A stretch of DNA of 60,211 bases from [Mycobacterium] manitobense (lineage in GTDB: Bacteria; Actinomycetota; Actinomycetes; Mycobacteriales; Mycobacteriaceae). Of this stretch, positions 8,449 to 16,379 are shown one piece after another. The notes under the pieces are model-generated. The model was not told the origin of the DNA and did not search any database. It saw nothing but the letters and a program-made list of their open reading frames with translations. The translations under genes and the position numbers were made by a program. The stretch is taken from positions 140-60,350 of the forward strand of contig NZ_JACKSJ010000258.1 of assembly GCF_025821665.1 (NCBI RefSeq). The letters are read 5' to 3'. Numbering within the stretch: position 1 is the stretch's first letter; the number at the start of each line of letters is the position of its first letter.

Positions 8449-8468
8449 CACCGCCGGACACGGCGGTG
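8449..8468 (-). terminator. Candidate terminator after the LysR gene
   Basis: CACCGCCG (8449-8456) and CGGCGGTG (8461-8468) form a perfect 8-bp stem with a 4-nt loop, 6 bp after the LysR-family stop codon. There is no long U run. It could separate the regulator from the hydrolase pair downstream. Confidence 0.45.
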
Positions 8469-8474
8469 ACGATC

Positions 8475-9386
8475 CTATGAACGTCCCAGCAGCACGTCGC
8501 TCTGCTCGGTGACCCGGGCCCGGATCGCGCTCACCACGGCCGAGACCTCGGGCCGGCGCATCGTCTCCGCCCGAGTCACCAGCCAGTAGCTCAGCCGGAC
8601 GGCGACGGCGTCGGGCAACACCCGCACCAGGTCGTCGTGGCGGTCGGCCATGAAACACGGCAGCAGTCCGAGGCCGGCGGCCGCCCGGGTGGCCTCGACG
8701 TGCACGAACACGTTGGTCGACGTCACCGACTCGCGCATCGCCGGAGCGAAACTGGTGGCCACGTCCAGGTCGTCGACCTGGAGCATCGAGTCGATGAAGT
8801 ACACCAGCGGATAGTCGGTCAGCGCGTCGATGCCGCGCGGCGTCCCGTGCTCGGCCAGATAGGAGCGTGCGCCGTAGAGCCCGAGACAGTAGTCGCCGAG
8901 CCGGATCGCCTCGGCCCGGTGCACCTGCGGCTCACCGACGACGACCTCGATGTCCAGGCCCGATCGCTGCTGGGTGGCCCGCCGGGTGGCAGCGACGATC
9001 TCCACCGCCACCCGCGGATGGCGCCGCTGCACCTGGGCCGCCGCGGGCGCGGCGATGTAGGCGCTGAAGCCGTCGGTCGCCGACAGGCGCACCACGCCCT
9101 CGAGTGCCCGCTCGCCGCCGGGATCGGCGTCGAGTGAGCGCACCGCCGTCTCGACCGCCTCGGCCGCGGACAGCGCGGCCCTGCCCAGGTCGGTGAGTTC
9201 CCAGCCGCCTGCCACCCGAGTGAGCACCCGGCCACCCATCGACTGTTCGAGCGCGGCGATCCGCCGCGAGATGGTGGTGTGGTTGAGTCCGAGTTCCTCC
9301 GCCGCGGTGGTGTACCGGCCGGACCGTCCGACGGCCAGCAGCACCAGCAGGTCGTCTGCGCTGGGACGGCGGCCGGGGACGTTCAC
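8475..9386 (-). CDS. LysR-family transcriptional regulator
   Basis: About 303 residues from the GTG at 9384-9386. The N-terminal winged helix-turn-helix (LLVLLAVGRSGRYTTAAEELGLNHTTISRRIAALEQSMG) and the effector-binding domain (VVRLSATDGFSAYIAAPAAAQ onward) are clear. The frame stays open to 9446, but that longer form would add 20 residues before the usual LysR start and would bury the inverted repeat at 9388-9403 in coding sequence, so the shorter start is preferred. It is divergent from the ketone-body operon at 9520, the usual arrangement for a LysR protein controlling its neighbour. The likely inducer is 3-hydroxybutyrate, acetoacetate or a related acid, which is inference from context. 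Confidence 0.82.
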   Translation of the reverse strand: MNVPGRRPSADDLLVLLAVGRSGRYTTAAEELGLNHTTISRRIAALEQSMGGRVLTRVAGGWELTDLGRAALSAAEAVETAVRSLDADPGGERALEGVVRLSATDGFSAYIAAPAAAQVQRRHPRVAVEIVAATRRATQQRSGLDIEVVVGEPQVHRAEAIRLGDYCLGLYGARSYLAEHGTPRGIDALTDYPLVYFIDSMLQVDDLDVATSFAPAMRESVTSTNVFVHVEATRAAAGLGLLPCFMADRHDDLVRVLPDAVAVRLSYWLVTRAETMRRPEVSAVVSAIRARVTEQSDVLLGRS

Positions 9387-9387
9387 G

Positions 9388-9403
9388 TCTGCAGTTTTGC
9401 AGA
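9388..9403. promoter_or_regulatory. Candidate LysR binding site
   Basis: TCTGCAGTTTTGCAGA has 6-bp inverted arms around a 4-nt centre, between the LysR gene and the permease operon. The half-sequence CTGCAG recurs at 9410-9415 and 9457-9462. Position fits an autoregulatory LysR site; binding itself is inferred. Confidence 0.5.
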
Positions 9404-9519
9404 TCGAAGCTGCAGATTTGACCATTGCGGCGCGGTCGACGTGCATGAATACTCACCTGCAGAGTGCGGTCGGTCACAGTGCGGCCTCCCTATGTCCTGC
9501 GTCATGAACGGAGCGTGCG

Positions 9520-10905
9520 ATGAGCGTGCAGGAACCGGCACAGCCGGACACCAGTACCCCCGGCTCGATCACCCAGGGGCTCAAACGCGTCGTCGTGGCG
9601 TCGATGGCCGGCACGGTCGTCGAGTGGTACGAGTTCTTCCTCTACGGCACTGCCGCGACACTGGTGTTCAACAAGATCTTCTTCTCCGAGACCACCAGTG
9701 AGCTGAACGCGATCTTCCTGGCGTTCGCGACCTACGCGGTCGGGTTCGTGGCGCGGCCCGTCGGCGGCGTGGTGTTCGGCCACTTCGGCGACAAGTACGG
9801 CCGCAAGAAGCTGCTGCAGTTCAGCCTGATCCTGGTCGGTGCGGCGACGTTCCTGATGGGCTGCCTGCCGACGTACGGGCAGATCGGTTACTGGGCGCCG
9901 GGGCTGTTGGTGACGCTGCGGTTCATCCAGGGCTTCGCGGTCGGCGGTGAATGGGGCGGTGCGGTGCTGCTGGTCGCCGAGCACAGCCCCAACCGCCAGC
10001 GTGGATTCTGGGCCAGCTGGCCGCAGGCCGGTGTGCCGGTAGGCAACCTGTTGGCCACCGTGGTGCTGCTGGTGCTCACCACGACGCTGCCGGACTCCGC
10101 ATTCCTGTCGTGGGGCTGGCGCGTGGCGTTCTGGCTGTCGGCCGTCGTGGTGCTGGTCGGCTACTACATCAGGACCAAGGTCACCGACGCCCCGATCTTC
10201 CTCGCCGCCCAGCAGGAGGTGGAGCGGGTGAAGGCCACCTCGTTCGGCGTGCTCGAGGTGCTGAAGCGTTACCCGCGTGGCGTTTTCACCGCGATGGGCC
10301 TGCGCTTCGGCGAGAACATCATGTACTACCTGGTGGTCACGTTCTCCATCACCTACCTCAAGACCCAGGTCGGCGCGGACACCACGTCCATCCTCTGGTA
10401 CCTGCTGGTGGCGCACGCTGTGCACTTCGCGGTGGTGCCGCTCGTCGGCTGGCTGTCCGACCGGTACGGCCGCAGGCCGGTGTACATGGTCGGCGCGATC
10501 ACCGGCGCCACCTGGGGGTTCTTCGCCTTCCCGATGATGAACAGCGCGAACTACGTGGTCGTCACGGCGGCCGTCACCATCGGCCTGGTGTTCCATGCGC
10601 TGATGTACGCCCCGCAGCCGGCGATCATGGCCGAGATGTTCCCGACGCGGATGCGGTATTCCGGTGTGTCCCTGGGCTATCAGGTCACCTCGATCGTCGC
10701 CGGTTCGCTCGCGCCGCTCATCGCGGTCAAGCTGCTCGACATCTACGGCTCCTCGGTGCCGGTCGCCATATATCTGGCCGCGGCGTGCGCGGTCACCCTG
10801 GTCGCGGTGTTCTACACGAGGGAGACCCGGGGCATCGATCTCGAGTCCCTCGACGAGGCCGACCGCGCGGACCTCGCCCGGGAAGCCGAGGCCGCCCGCC
10901 CATGA
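9520..10905 (+). CDS. MFS permease, metabolite:H+ symporter (MHS) family
   Basis: A 461-residue twelve-helix transporter. The opening GLKRVVVASMAGTVVEWYEFFLYGTAATLVF is the hallmark of the MHS group (shikimate, proline/betaine and dicarboxylate permeases), and the loop GHFGDKYGRKKLL carries the MFS motif after helix 2, repeated as DRYGRRPVY in the second half. Its stop overlaps the start of a 3-hydroxybutyrate dehydrogenase gene (ATGA at 10902-10905), which in turn overlaps an acetoacetyl-CoA synthetase gene. The context suggests uptake of 3-hydroxybutyrate and/or acetoacetate by proton symport. The fold and family are clear; the substrate is inferred from the operon. Confidence 0.85.
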   Translation: MSVQEPAQPDTSTPGSITQGLKRVVVASMAGTVVEWYEFFLYGTAATLVFNKIFFSETTSELNAIFLAFATYAVGFVARPVGGVVFGHFGDKYGRKKLLQFSLILVGAATFLMGCLPTYGQIGYWAPGLLVTLRFIQGFAVGGEWGGAVLLVAEHSPNRQRGFWASWPQAGVPVGNLLATVVLLVLTTTLPDSAFLSWGWRVAFWLSAVVVLVGYYIRTKVTDAPIFLAAQQEVERVKATSFGVLEVLKRYPRGVFTAMGLRFGENIMYYLVVTFSITYLKTQVGADTTSILWYLLVAHAVHFAVVPLVGWLSDRYGRRPVYMVGAITGATWGFFAFPMMNSANYVVVTAAVTIGLVFHALMYAPQPAIMAEMFPTRMRYSGVSLGYQVTSIVAGSLAPLIAVKLLDIYGSSVPVAIYLAAACAVTLVAVFYTRETRGIDLESLDEADRADLAREAEAARP

Positions 10906-11648
10906 CCGATCTCGACGAGCGCAGCGCCCTGGTCACCGGCGGCGCGAGCGGCATCGGCGCGGCCTGCGCACGGGAACTCGCGGCCAACGGCGCGACGGTC
11001 ACCGTCGCCGACCTCGACGACGTCGCCGCGAAGGCGGTCGCCGACGAGATCGGCGGAAAGGCCTGGGCGGTGGACCTTTCCGATGTCACCGCACTCGAGG
11101 GCCTGACGCTCGACGTCGACATCCTGGTCAACAACGCCGGTGTGCAGCACGTCAGCCCGATCACCGACTTCCCGCCCGAGAAGTTCCGCTTCATCCTGGC
11201 GCTCATGGTGGAGGCGCCGTTCCTGCTGATCCGCGCGGCGCTGCCGCACATGTACGAGCGGGGCTTCGGGCGGATCGTCAACATCTCCTCGGTGCACGGC
11301 CTTCGGGCGTCGGAGTTCAAGTCCGCCTACGTCACCGCCAAGCATGCGCTCGAAGGGCTGTCGAAGGTGACGGCGCTCGAAGGCGGCCCGCGCGGGGTGA
11401 CCAGCAACTGCGTCGACCCCGGGTACGTTCGCACGCCACTGGTCACCAAACAGATAGCCGATCAGTCCAAGGCGCACGGCATCGCCGAGGATGAGGTGGT
11501 GACACAGATACTCCTCAAGGAGGCCGCGATCAAACGGCTCGTCGAACCCGCCGAGGTGGCCTCGCTGGTGGGTTGGCTCACCGGCCCGCAGGCCGGCATG
11601 GTCACCGGCGCCTCGTACACGATGGACGGCGGGTGGAGCGCACGATGA
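10902..11648 (+). CDS. 3-hydroxybutyrate dehydrogenase (SDR)
   Basis: A 248-residue short-chain dehydrogenase. The Rossmann motif TGGASGIGAACA, NNAG (about 80-83), the serine in NISSVHGLRASEFKSAYVTAKHA and its YxxxK pair are all present. The sequence VHGLRASEFKSAYVTAKHALEGL and the GVTSNCVDPGYVRTPLV block resemble bacterial D-3-hydroxybutyrate dehydrogenases, which oxidise 3-hydroxybutyrate to acetoacetate with NAD+. It overlaps the permease upstream and the acetoacetyl-CoA synthetase downstream by 4 bp each, making translational coupling likely. The three genes form a complete route from external 3-hydroxybutyrate to acetoacetyl-CoA. Confidence 0.85.
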   Translation: MTDLDERSALVTGGASGIGAACARELAANGATVTVADLDDVAAKAVADEIGGKAWAVDLSDVTALEGLTLDVDILVNNAGVQHVSPITDFPPEKFRFILALMVEAPFLLIRAALPHMYERGFGRIVNISSVHGLRASEFKSAYVTAKHALEGLSKVTALEGGPRGVTSNCVDPGYVRTPLVTKQIADQSKAHGIAEDEVVTQILLKEAAIKRLVEPAEVASLVGWLTGPQAGMVTGASYTMDGGWSAR

Positions 11649-13597
11649 CCGACGACTCCGACGCGGTCGAACCGCAGTGGGTCCCCACCGACCGGGACGT
11701 CGCCGGGTCCGCCATCACCGACTTCGCGGGATTCGTCGCCGCCCGCACGGGACGCGACATGCCCGACTACCAGACGCTGTGGCAGTGGTCGGTCGACGAT
11801 CTCGCCGGCTTCTGGTCGGTGCTGTGGGAGTACTTCGAGCTGGGCGACGCACCGGCCCAGGTGCTCGCCGACGACGAGATGCCCGGGGCCCAGTGGTTCC
11901 CCGGCACCCGCTGCAACTACGTCGACCAGGTCAGGCGGCAGGCGCGCGGTGACCGCACCGCCGTCATCTACGTCGACGAGGACGGCAACGGCACCGAGAT
12001 GTCGTGGGACGAACTCCTCGGTCGCGCTGCGGCGTTCGCGCAGACGCTGCGCGACCTCGGTGTCGGCCCCGGCGACCGCGTCGCGGGGTATCTGCCGAAC
12101 GTCCCCGAGGCCGTGGTGGCATTCCTGGCGACCGCGGCCATCGGCGCCGTCTGGAGCGCCTGCGGCCAGGACTACACCGCACGGGCCGCGCTCGACCGCC
12201 TCGGCCAGCTCGAGCCGACCGTGCTCGTCGCCGCCGACGGCTACCGGTTCAACGGCAAGGTGCACGACAAACGGGACGAGATCAGTGCGCTGCGAGCCGG
12301 GCTGCCGACGTGCAAGGCCGCCGTCCTGGTGTCGCGCCTGGGTCTCGACGCCCCCGACGACTGGCTGGACTGGGCCGCCGTCAGCGCTCCCGGTGACGCC
12401 GAGCTGAACACCGAGCAGGTCGAGTTCGGCCACCCGCTGTGGGTGCTGTACTCCTCGGGCACCACCGGCCTGCCGAAGGGCATCGTGCACGGGCACGGCG
12501 GCGTTCTGGTGGAGCACCTCAAAGCCGTTGCGCTGCAGTCAGACATCGGCGCCGACGACGTGTTCTTCTGGTACACCAGCCCGAGCTGGATGATGTGGAA
12601 CTACCAGGTGGCGGGCCTGCTCGTGGGGGCGACCATCATCTGCTACGACGGCAGCCCCACCTGCCCGACACCCGACGCGCTGTGGAAGGTCGCGGCCCGC
12701 TTCGGCGTCACGGTGCTCGGCACCAGCCCCGGTTACGTGCTGGCCTGCGCCAAGGCCGGGGCGGTGCCTCGCCGGGACCACGACCTCTCGGCGCTCAAGA
12801 CGGTCGGCATCACCGGATCGTCGCTACCCGCGTCGTCGTCGATGTGGTTGCACGACAACGTCGGTGAGCACGTGCAGGTGTCGTCGATCAGTGGCGGCAC
12901 CGACGTGGTGTCGGCCTTCGCCGGCGGGGTCCGCACGGTGCCGGTGTGGCCGGGTGAGCTGTCAGCGCCGTTCCTCGGTGTCGCGCTCGACGCCTGGGAC
13001 GAATCCGGTCAGCCCGTCCGCGGCGAGGTCGGCGAGCTCGTCATCACCAAGCCGATGCCGTCGATGCCGGTGTCGTTCTGGAACGACGACGACGGAAGCC
13101 GCTACCGCGACGCCTATTTCGAGATGTACCCGGGGGTGTGGCGGCACGGCGACTGGATCACCCGCACCGAGCGGGGCAGCGTCGTGGTGCACGGCCGCTC
13201 GGACTCCACCCTCAACCGGCACGGGATCCGGATGGGCAGCGCGGACATCTACCAGGCCGTCGAGGGGCTGCCGGAGATCGCCGAGGCGCTGGTGATCGGC
13301 ATCGAACAATCCGACGGCGGCTACTGGATGCCGCTGTTCGTCACCCTCGCCGACGGCGGTGAACTCACCGACGAGCTACGCGCCACGATCAAGGACACCA
13401 TCCGGGCCGACGTGTCGCCGCGCCACGTGCCGGACCAGATCGTGCTCGCGCCCGGCATCCCGCACACCCGCACCGGCAAGAAGCTGGAGGTGCCGGTCAA
13501 GAAGCTGTTGCAGGGCGCCGATCCGGCGAAGGTGGTCAACCCGAGTGCGGTCGACGACCCGGCGCTGCTGCAGTGGTACGCGCAGCAGAAGCCTTAG
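11645..13597 (+). CDS. Acetoacetyl-CoA synthetase (acetoacetate-CoA ligase)
   Basis: A 650-residue adenylate-forming enzyme. The P-loop-like YSSGTTGLPKGIVHGHGG, the aromatic FFWYTSPSWMMWNYQVAGLL block, the WRHGDWITRTERGSVVVHGRSDSTLNRHGIRMGSADIY hinge region and the C-terminal HTRTGKKLEVPVK lysine motif are all typical of acetoacetate-CoA ligases. The family length is about 650. The ATG at 11645 overlaps the dehydrogenase stop. It activates acetoacetate with ATP and CoA, feeding acetyl-CoA metabolism after thiolysis. It is convergent with aspB and their stop codons overlap by 4 bp (13594-13597). Confidence 0.9.
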   Translation: MTDDSDAVEPQWVPTDRDVAGSAITDFAGFVAARTGRDMPDYQTLWQWSVDDLAGFWSVLWEYFELGDAPAQVLADDEMPGAQWFPGTRCNYVDQVRRQARGDRTAVIYVDEDGNGTEMSWDELLGRAAAFAQTLRDLGVGPGDRVAGYLPNVPEAVVAFLATAAIGAVWSACGQDYTARAALDRLGQLEPTVLVAADGYRFNGKVHDKRDEISALRAGLPTCKAAVLVSRLGLDAPDDWLDWAAVSAPGDAELNTEQVEFGHPLWVLYSSGTTGLPKGIVHGHGGVLVEHLKAVALQSDIGADDVFFWYTSPSWMMWNYQVAGLLVGATIICYDGSPTCPTPDALWKVAARFGVTVLGTSPGYVLACAKAGAVPRRDHDLSALKTVGITGSSLPASSSMWLHDNVGEHVQVSSISGGTDVVSAFAGGVRTVPVWPGELSAPFLGVALDAWDESGQPVRGEVGELVITKPMPSMPVSFWNDDDGSRYRDAYFEMYPGVWRHGDWITRTERGSVVVHGRSDSTLNRHGIRMGSADIYQAVEGLPEIAEALVIGIEQSDGGYWMPLFVTLADGGELTDELRATIKDTIRADVSPRHVPDQIVLAPGIPHTRTGKKLEVPVKKLLQGADPAKVVNPSAVDDPALLQWYAQQKP

Positions 13598-14760
13598 CGT
13601 CCGGCCAGCCACGGCCCGATCCGGCGCAGCGCCTCGGTGATGTCGCCGGTGGGGCCGGCGAAGGAGAGCCGGACGAACGAGCCGCCGTGCACGGTGTCGA
13701 AGTCGATTCCCGGTGCGATGGCGACGCCGGTGTCCGCCAACAGCTTCGAACAGAACGACATCGAGTCGGTGGTGTGGTCGGACACATCGGCGTAGACGTA
13801 GAACGCGCCGTCGGTGGGTGCGACCCGGTCGACGCCGATCTGTCGCAGGCCGTCGAGCAATAGCCGCCGGTTGTCGGCGTAGTGCCGCAGCAGGCCGTCG
13901 GACTCCGCGATGGATTCCGGGGTGAAGGCGGCGACGGCCGCGTGCTGGGCCAGCGCGGGCGGGCAGATGGTGAAGTTGCCCGTCAGCCGGTCGACCGCGC
14001 GCCGGAGTTCCTCGGGCACCAGCAGCCAGCCGAGCCGCCATCCCGTCATCGCGAAGTACTTCGAGAAGCTGTTGACCACCACGGCATCCCGCGAGGTCTG
14101 CCAGGCGCAGCTGGTGGCGGGGGCGCCGTCGTACACCAGGCCGTGGTACACCTCGTCGCTGATCAGCCGCACACCTGAGGCGGCGCACCACGAGGCGATG
14201 GCCGCGAGTTCGTCGGGGGCGATCACCGTTCCGGTGGGGTTGGCGGGGCTGGCCACGATGACGCCCTGCACCGGCGGATCGAGTTCGGCGAGCTGGCGGG
14301 CGGTGGGCTGGAACCGGGTGTCCGGCCCGCACGGGATCTCGACCACCTCGCAGCCCAGCGCCGAGAGGATGTTGCGGTAGCAGGGATAGCCGGGACTGGC
14401 GATCGCCACCCGGTCGCCGACGTCGAAGCACGCCAGGAACGTCAGCAGGAAGCCGCCCGACGAGCCGGTGGTGATCACCACGTCGTCGGGCTGCACGGCA
14501 AGGCCGTAGCGGTCGTCGTAGCGCTGCGCGATCGCGGCCCGCAGTTCCGGGATCCCCAGTGCGACGGTGTAGCCGAGCTGATTGCCCTGCAGTGCGGCCA
14601 CGGCCGCCTCGCGCACCGCCGTCGGTGCGCCGGCGCTGGGCTGACCCGCCGACAGGTTCACCAGGTCGCCGTGCGAGCGCTGCCGTTGCGCGGCGGCCAG
14701 CCAGACGTCCATTACGTAGAACGGCGGGATGCCTGCCCTCAGTGCCACCCGGTCACTCAT
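13594..14760 (-). CDS. aspB: Aminotransferase class I/II, AspB-like (Rv3565 type)
   Basis: A 388-residue PLP-dependent aminotransferase of fold type I. Visible are the NLSAGQPS start motif, YTVALGIPELRAAIA, SPANPTGTV with the conserved Asn, SDEVYHGLVYD, and the Schiff-base lysine K234 in NSFSKYFAMTGWRLGW; the arginine for the substrate carboxylate is in GSFVRLSFA. It matches the aminotransferase annotated aspB in the same island of M. tuberculosis (Rv3565), whose true substrate is not settled. It overlaps the end of the acetoacetyl-CoA synthetase gene on the other strand and lies just upstream of the MarR-type gene's 3' end. No KstR/KstR2 box is visible near its start. Confidence 0.85.
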   Translation of the reverse strand: MSDRVALRAGIPPFYVMDVWLAAAQRQRSHGDLVNLSAGQPSAGAPTAVREAAVAALQGNQLGYTVALGIPELRAAIAQRYDDRYGLAVQPDDVVITTGSSGGFLLTFLACFDVGDRVAIASPGYPCYRNILSALGCEVVEIPCGPDTRFQPTARQLAELDPPVQGVIVASPANPTGTVIAPDELAAIASWCAASGVRLISDEVYHGLVYDGAPATSCAWQTSRDAVVVNSFSKYFAMTGWRLGWLLVPEELRRAVDRLTGNFTICPPALAQHAAVAAFTPESIAESDGLLRHYADNRRLLLDGLRQIGVDRVAPTDGAFYVYADVSDHTTDSMSFCSKLLADTGVAIAPGIDFDTVHGGSFVRLSFAGPTGDITEALRRIGPWLAGR

Positions 14761-14769
14761 TGCGTCAGG

Positions 14770-15264
14770 CTACTGAAGCGGGTTGTGCTGTTTGCGCGAG
14801 GCGGCCGAGCGGGGCGGCCGGTCGCGCATGTGGTCGCGGACCCGGCTCATCAGGTCGCCGAGGGTCTGCACGTCGGAGTCGGAGAGCGCGCCGTAGAGCA
14901 GGTCGCGTACCACCTCGATGTGGCCGGGCAGGACCTTCTCCACCCGGCTCCGGCCCGCCCGGGTGATGTCGACGACCGTGGCCCGCTGGTCGTGCGGGCT
15001 CGCGGTGCGGGTGATGAGGCCCGCCTTCTCCAGCAGGCCGGCCTGATGGGTGAGGCCGCTGCGGCTGTAGACCACGCCGTCGGCCAGCTCGGTCATGGTG
15101 AGTGGCCGGTCGGCGTCGGCCAGTGTGGCCAGCACCTCGAACTGCACGTAGCTCAGGTCGCCCTCGGCCTGCAGCTGCTGCCGCACGGCGTACTGCAGCA
15201 AGCTCACCGCCTCGGTGAGCGCGAAGTAGGTCCGCATCTGTGCGGGTCCGAGGGCTTCGGCCAT
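14770..15264 (-). CDS. MarR-family transcriptional regulator
   Basis: A 164-residue winged-helix regulator. The DNA-binding part (LSYVQFEVLATLADADRPLTMTELADGVVYSRSGLTHQAGLLEKAGLI) and the wing (RTASPHDQRATVVDITRAG) are typical of MarR proteins. It is divergent from a quinone-oxidoreductase-like gene, and three nearly identical 18-bp palindromes lie in the 125 bp between them, the first only 14 bp from its own start. It very probably represses both itself and the oxidoreductase and is released by a small lipophilic or electrophilic compound, as is usual in the family. The ligand cannot be read from sequence. Confidence 0.9.
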   Translation of the reverse strand: MAEALGPAQMRTYFALTEAVSLLQYAVRQQLQAEGDLSYVQFEVLATLADADRPLTMTELADGVVYSRSGLTHQAGLLEKAGLITRTASPHDQRATVVDITRAGRSRVEKVLPGHIEVVRDLLYGALSDSDVQTLGDLMSRVRDHMRDRPPRSAASRKQHNPLQ

Positions 15265-15277
15265 GTCGCCAGCATAG

Positions 15278-15295
15278 TGCTTCGAGCTCGAAACA
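15278..15295. promoter_or_regulatory. MarR operator O1
   Basis: TGCTTCGAGCTCGAAACA is an 18-bp inverted repeat with one mismatch, 14 bp upstream of the MarR start. It shares the arms TGCTTCG/CGAAGCA with the two following repeats. Confidence 0.8.
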
Positions 15296-15316
15296 ATTAC
15301 TTCTGCGAGTCGGGAA

Positions 15317-15334
15317 TGCTTCGCGTTCGAAGCA
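15317..15334. promoter_or_regulatory. MarR operator O2
   Basis: TGCTTCGCGTTCGAAGCA has perfect 7-bp arms around a 4-nt centre. Its centre is 39 bp from O1 and 36 bp from O3, so the three sites lie at near-integral helical turns. Confidence 0.85.
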
Positions 15335-15352
15335 AGTTACTCCGGGTGCAAC

Positions 15353-15370
15353 TGCTTCGATATCGAAGCA
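15353..15370. promoter_or_regulatory. MarR operator O3
   Basis: TGCTTCGATATCGAAGCA is a perfect 18-bp palindrome ending 19 bp before the ATG of the oxidoreductase gene, just before its ribosome site GGAGGA. Confidence 0.88.
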
Positions 15371-15389
15371 ACCGACGAAGGAGGACATC

Positions 15390-16325
15390 ATGAAGGCTGC
15401 GATCTACCACCGGTACGGCGACAGCGGAGTGCTGCGCTACGAGGACGTCCAGCGGCCGACGCCGGGCGCAGGCGAGGTTCTCGTGAAGGTCGCCGCGACC
15501 TCGTTCAACCCCGTCGACGCCGGCATCCGGGGCGGCTACCTGTCCGAGGTGTACGCCATCGCGTTCCCGCACACGCCGGGCATCGACGTCGCGGGCACGG
15601 TCGCCGAGCTCGGCGAAGGGGTGGACGGCCGGCAGCTCGGCGACGCCGTCGTGGGCATGCTTGCACTCGATGCCGACGGAGCCGCCGCGGAGTACGTCGT
15701 CGCACCGGCCGAGGCGCTGACCGCCGCGCCACACTCGGTCGCCCTGGCCGACGCCGCCGCCCTGCCGACGGTCGGGCTGACGGCCTGGCAGGCGCTGTTC
15801 GACATCGCCGGGCTGAAGGCGGGCCAGACGATCCTGATCAACGGCGCGGGCGGCGCGGTCGGCGGGTACGCCGTCCAGCTCGCCAAGCGCGCCGGGGCCG
15901 TCGTCACCGCGACCGCATCCGCGCGCAGCGCGAGCCGGCTGCGCCGCTACGGCGTCGACCGGCTGATCGACCACATCGACTACGCGACAAAGCCGTTCGC
16001 CGTCGACGGGCAACCGTTCGACGTCGTGCTCAACCTGGTGAGCACCTCACCGGAGGAGACGGCGGCGCTGGTCGGCGTCATCGCGGAGGGTGGCTTCCAC
16101 GTCGGCACCATGACGTCGGGGGAGGAGAACTCCCGGGTGCGCACGCAGCGGGTCTTCGTCCGCAGCGACGCCGCGCAACTCGCCGGCCTCGTCCGCCGCG
16201 TCGACGCCGGCGAACTGCACATCGACGTCGCCGATCGCCGCCCGCTGGCCGAGGTCGCCGCGGTGCACGACGAGTCCGACGCCGGACGGCTGCCCGGCAA
16301 GACCATCCTCATCCCCGGTACATAG
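15390..16325 (+). CDS. NADPH:quinone oxidoreductase-like protein (zinc-free MDR)
   Basis: A 311-residue medium-chain dehydrogenase/reductase of the quinone-oxidoreductase group. The N-terminal catalytic domain carries ATSFNPVDAGIRGG and the Rossmann domain carries LINGAGGAVGGYAVQLAKRAGA. The zinc-binding cysteines and the GHE motif of alcohol dehydrogenases are absent, which indicates an NADPH-dependent quinone or enone reductase. The ATG at 15390 follows GAAGGAGGA at a good distance; a longer open frame would run through the operators and is rejected. The triple palindrome upstream implies tight control by the divergent MarR protein, a common design for reductive stress-response genes. It is convergent with fadE33, with an 18-bp stem terminator between. 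Confidence 0.88.
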   Translation: MKAAIYHRYGDSGVLRYEDVQRPTPGAGEVLVKVAATSFNPVDAGIRGGYLSEVYAIAFPHTPGIDVAGTVAELGEGVDGRQLGDAVVGMLALDADGAAAEYVVAPAEALTAAPHSVALADAAALPTVGLTAWQALFDIAGLKAGQTILINGAGGAVGGYAVQLAKRAGAVVTATASARSASRLRRYGVDRLIDHIDYATKPFAVDGQPFDVVLNLVSTSPEETAALVGVIAEGGFHVGTMTSGEENSRVRTQRVFVRSDAAQLAGLVRRVDAGELHIDVADRRPLAEVAAVHDESDAGRLPGKTILIPGT

Positions 16326-16326
16326 T

Positions 16327-16375
16327 GATTTCGGCGCGGAAACGCTCGCTCAGCGAACGTTTCCGCGCCGAAATC
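16327..16375. terminator. Bidirectional terminator, 18-bp perfect stem
   Basis: GATTTCGGCGCGGAAACG (16327-16344) is perfectly complementary to 16358-16375, and four more pairs can form inside after one mismatch. It sits between the convergent oxidoreductase (ends 16325) and fadE33 (ends 16380), so it can serve both directions. Ends of the stem are A/T-rich (ATTT and AAAT). Confidence 0.8.
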
Positions 16376-16379
16376 GCCG

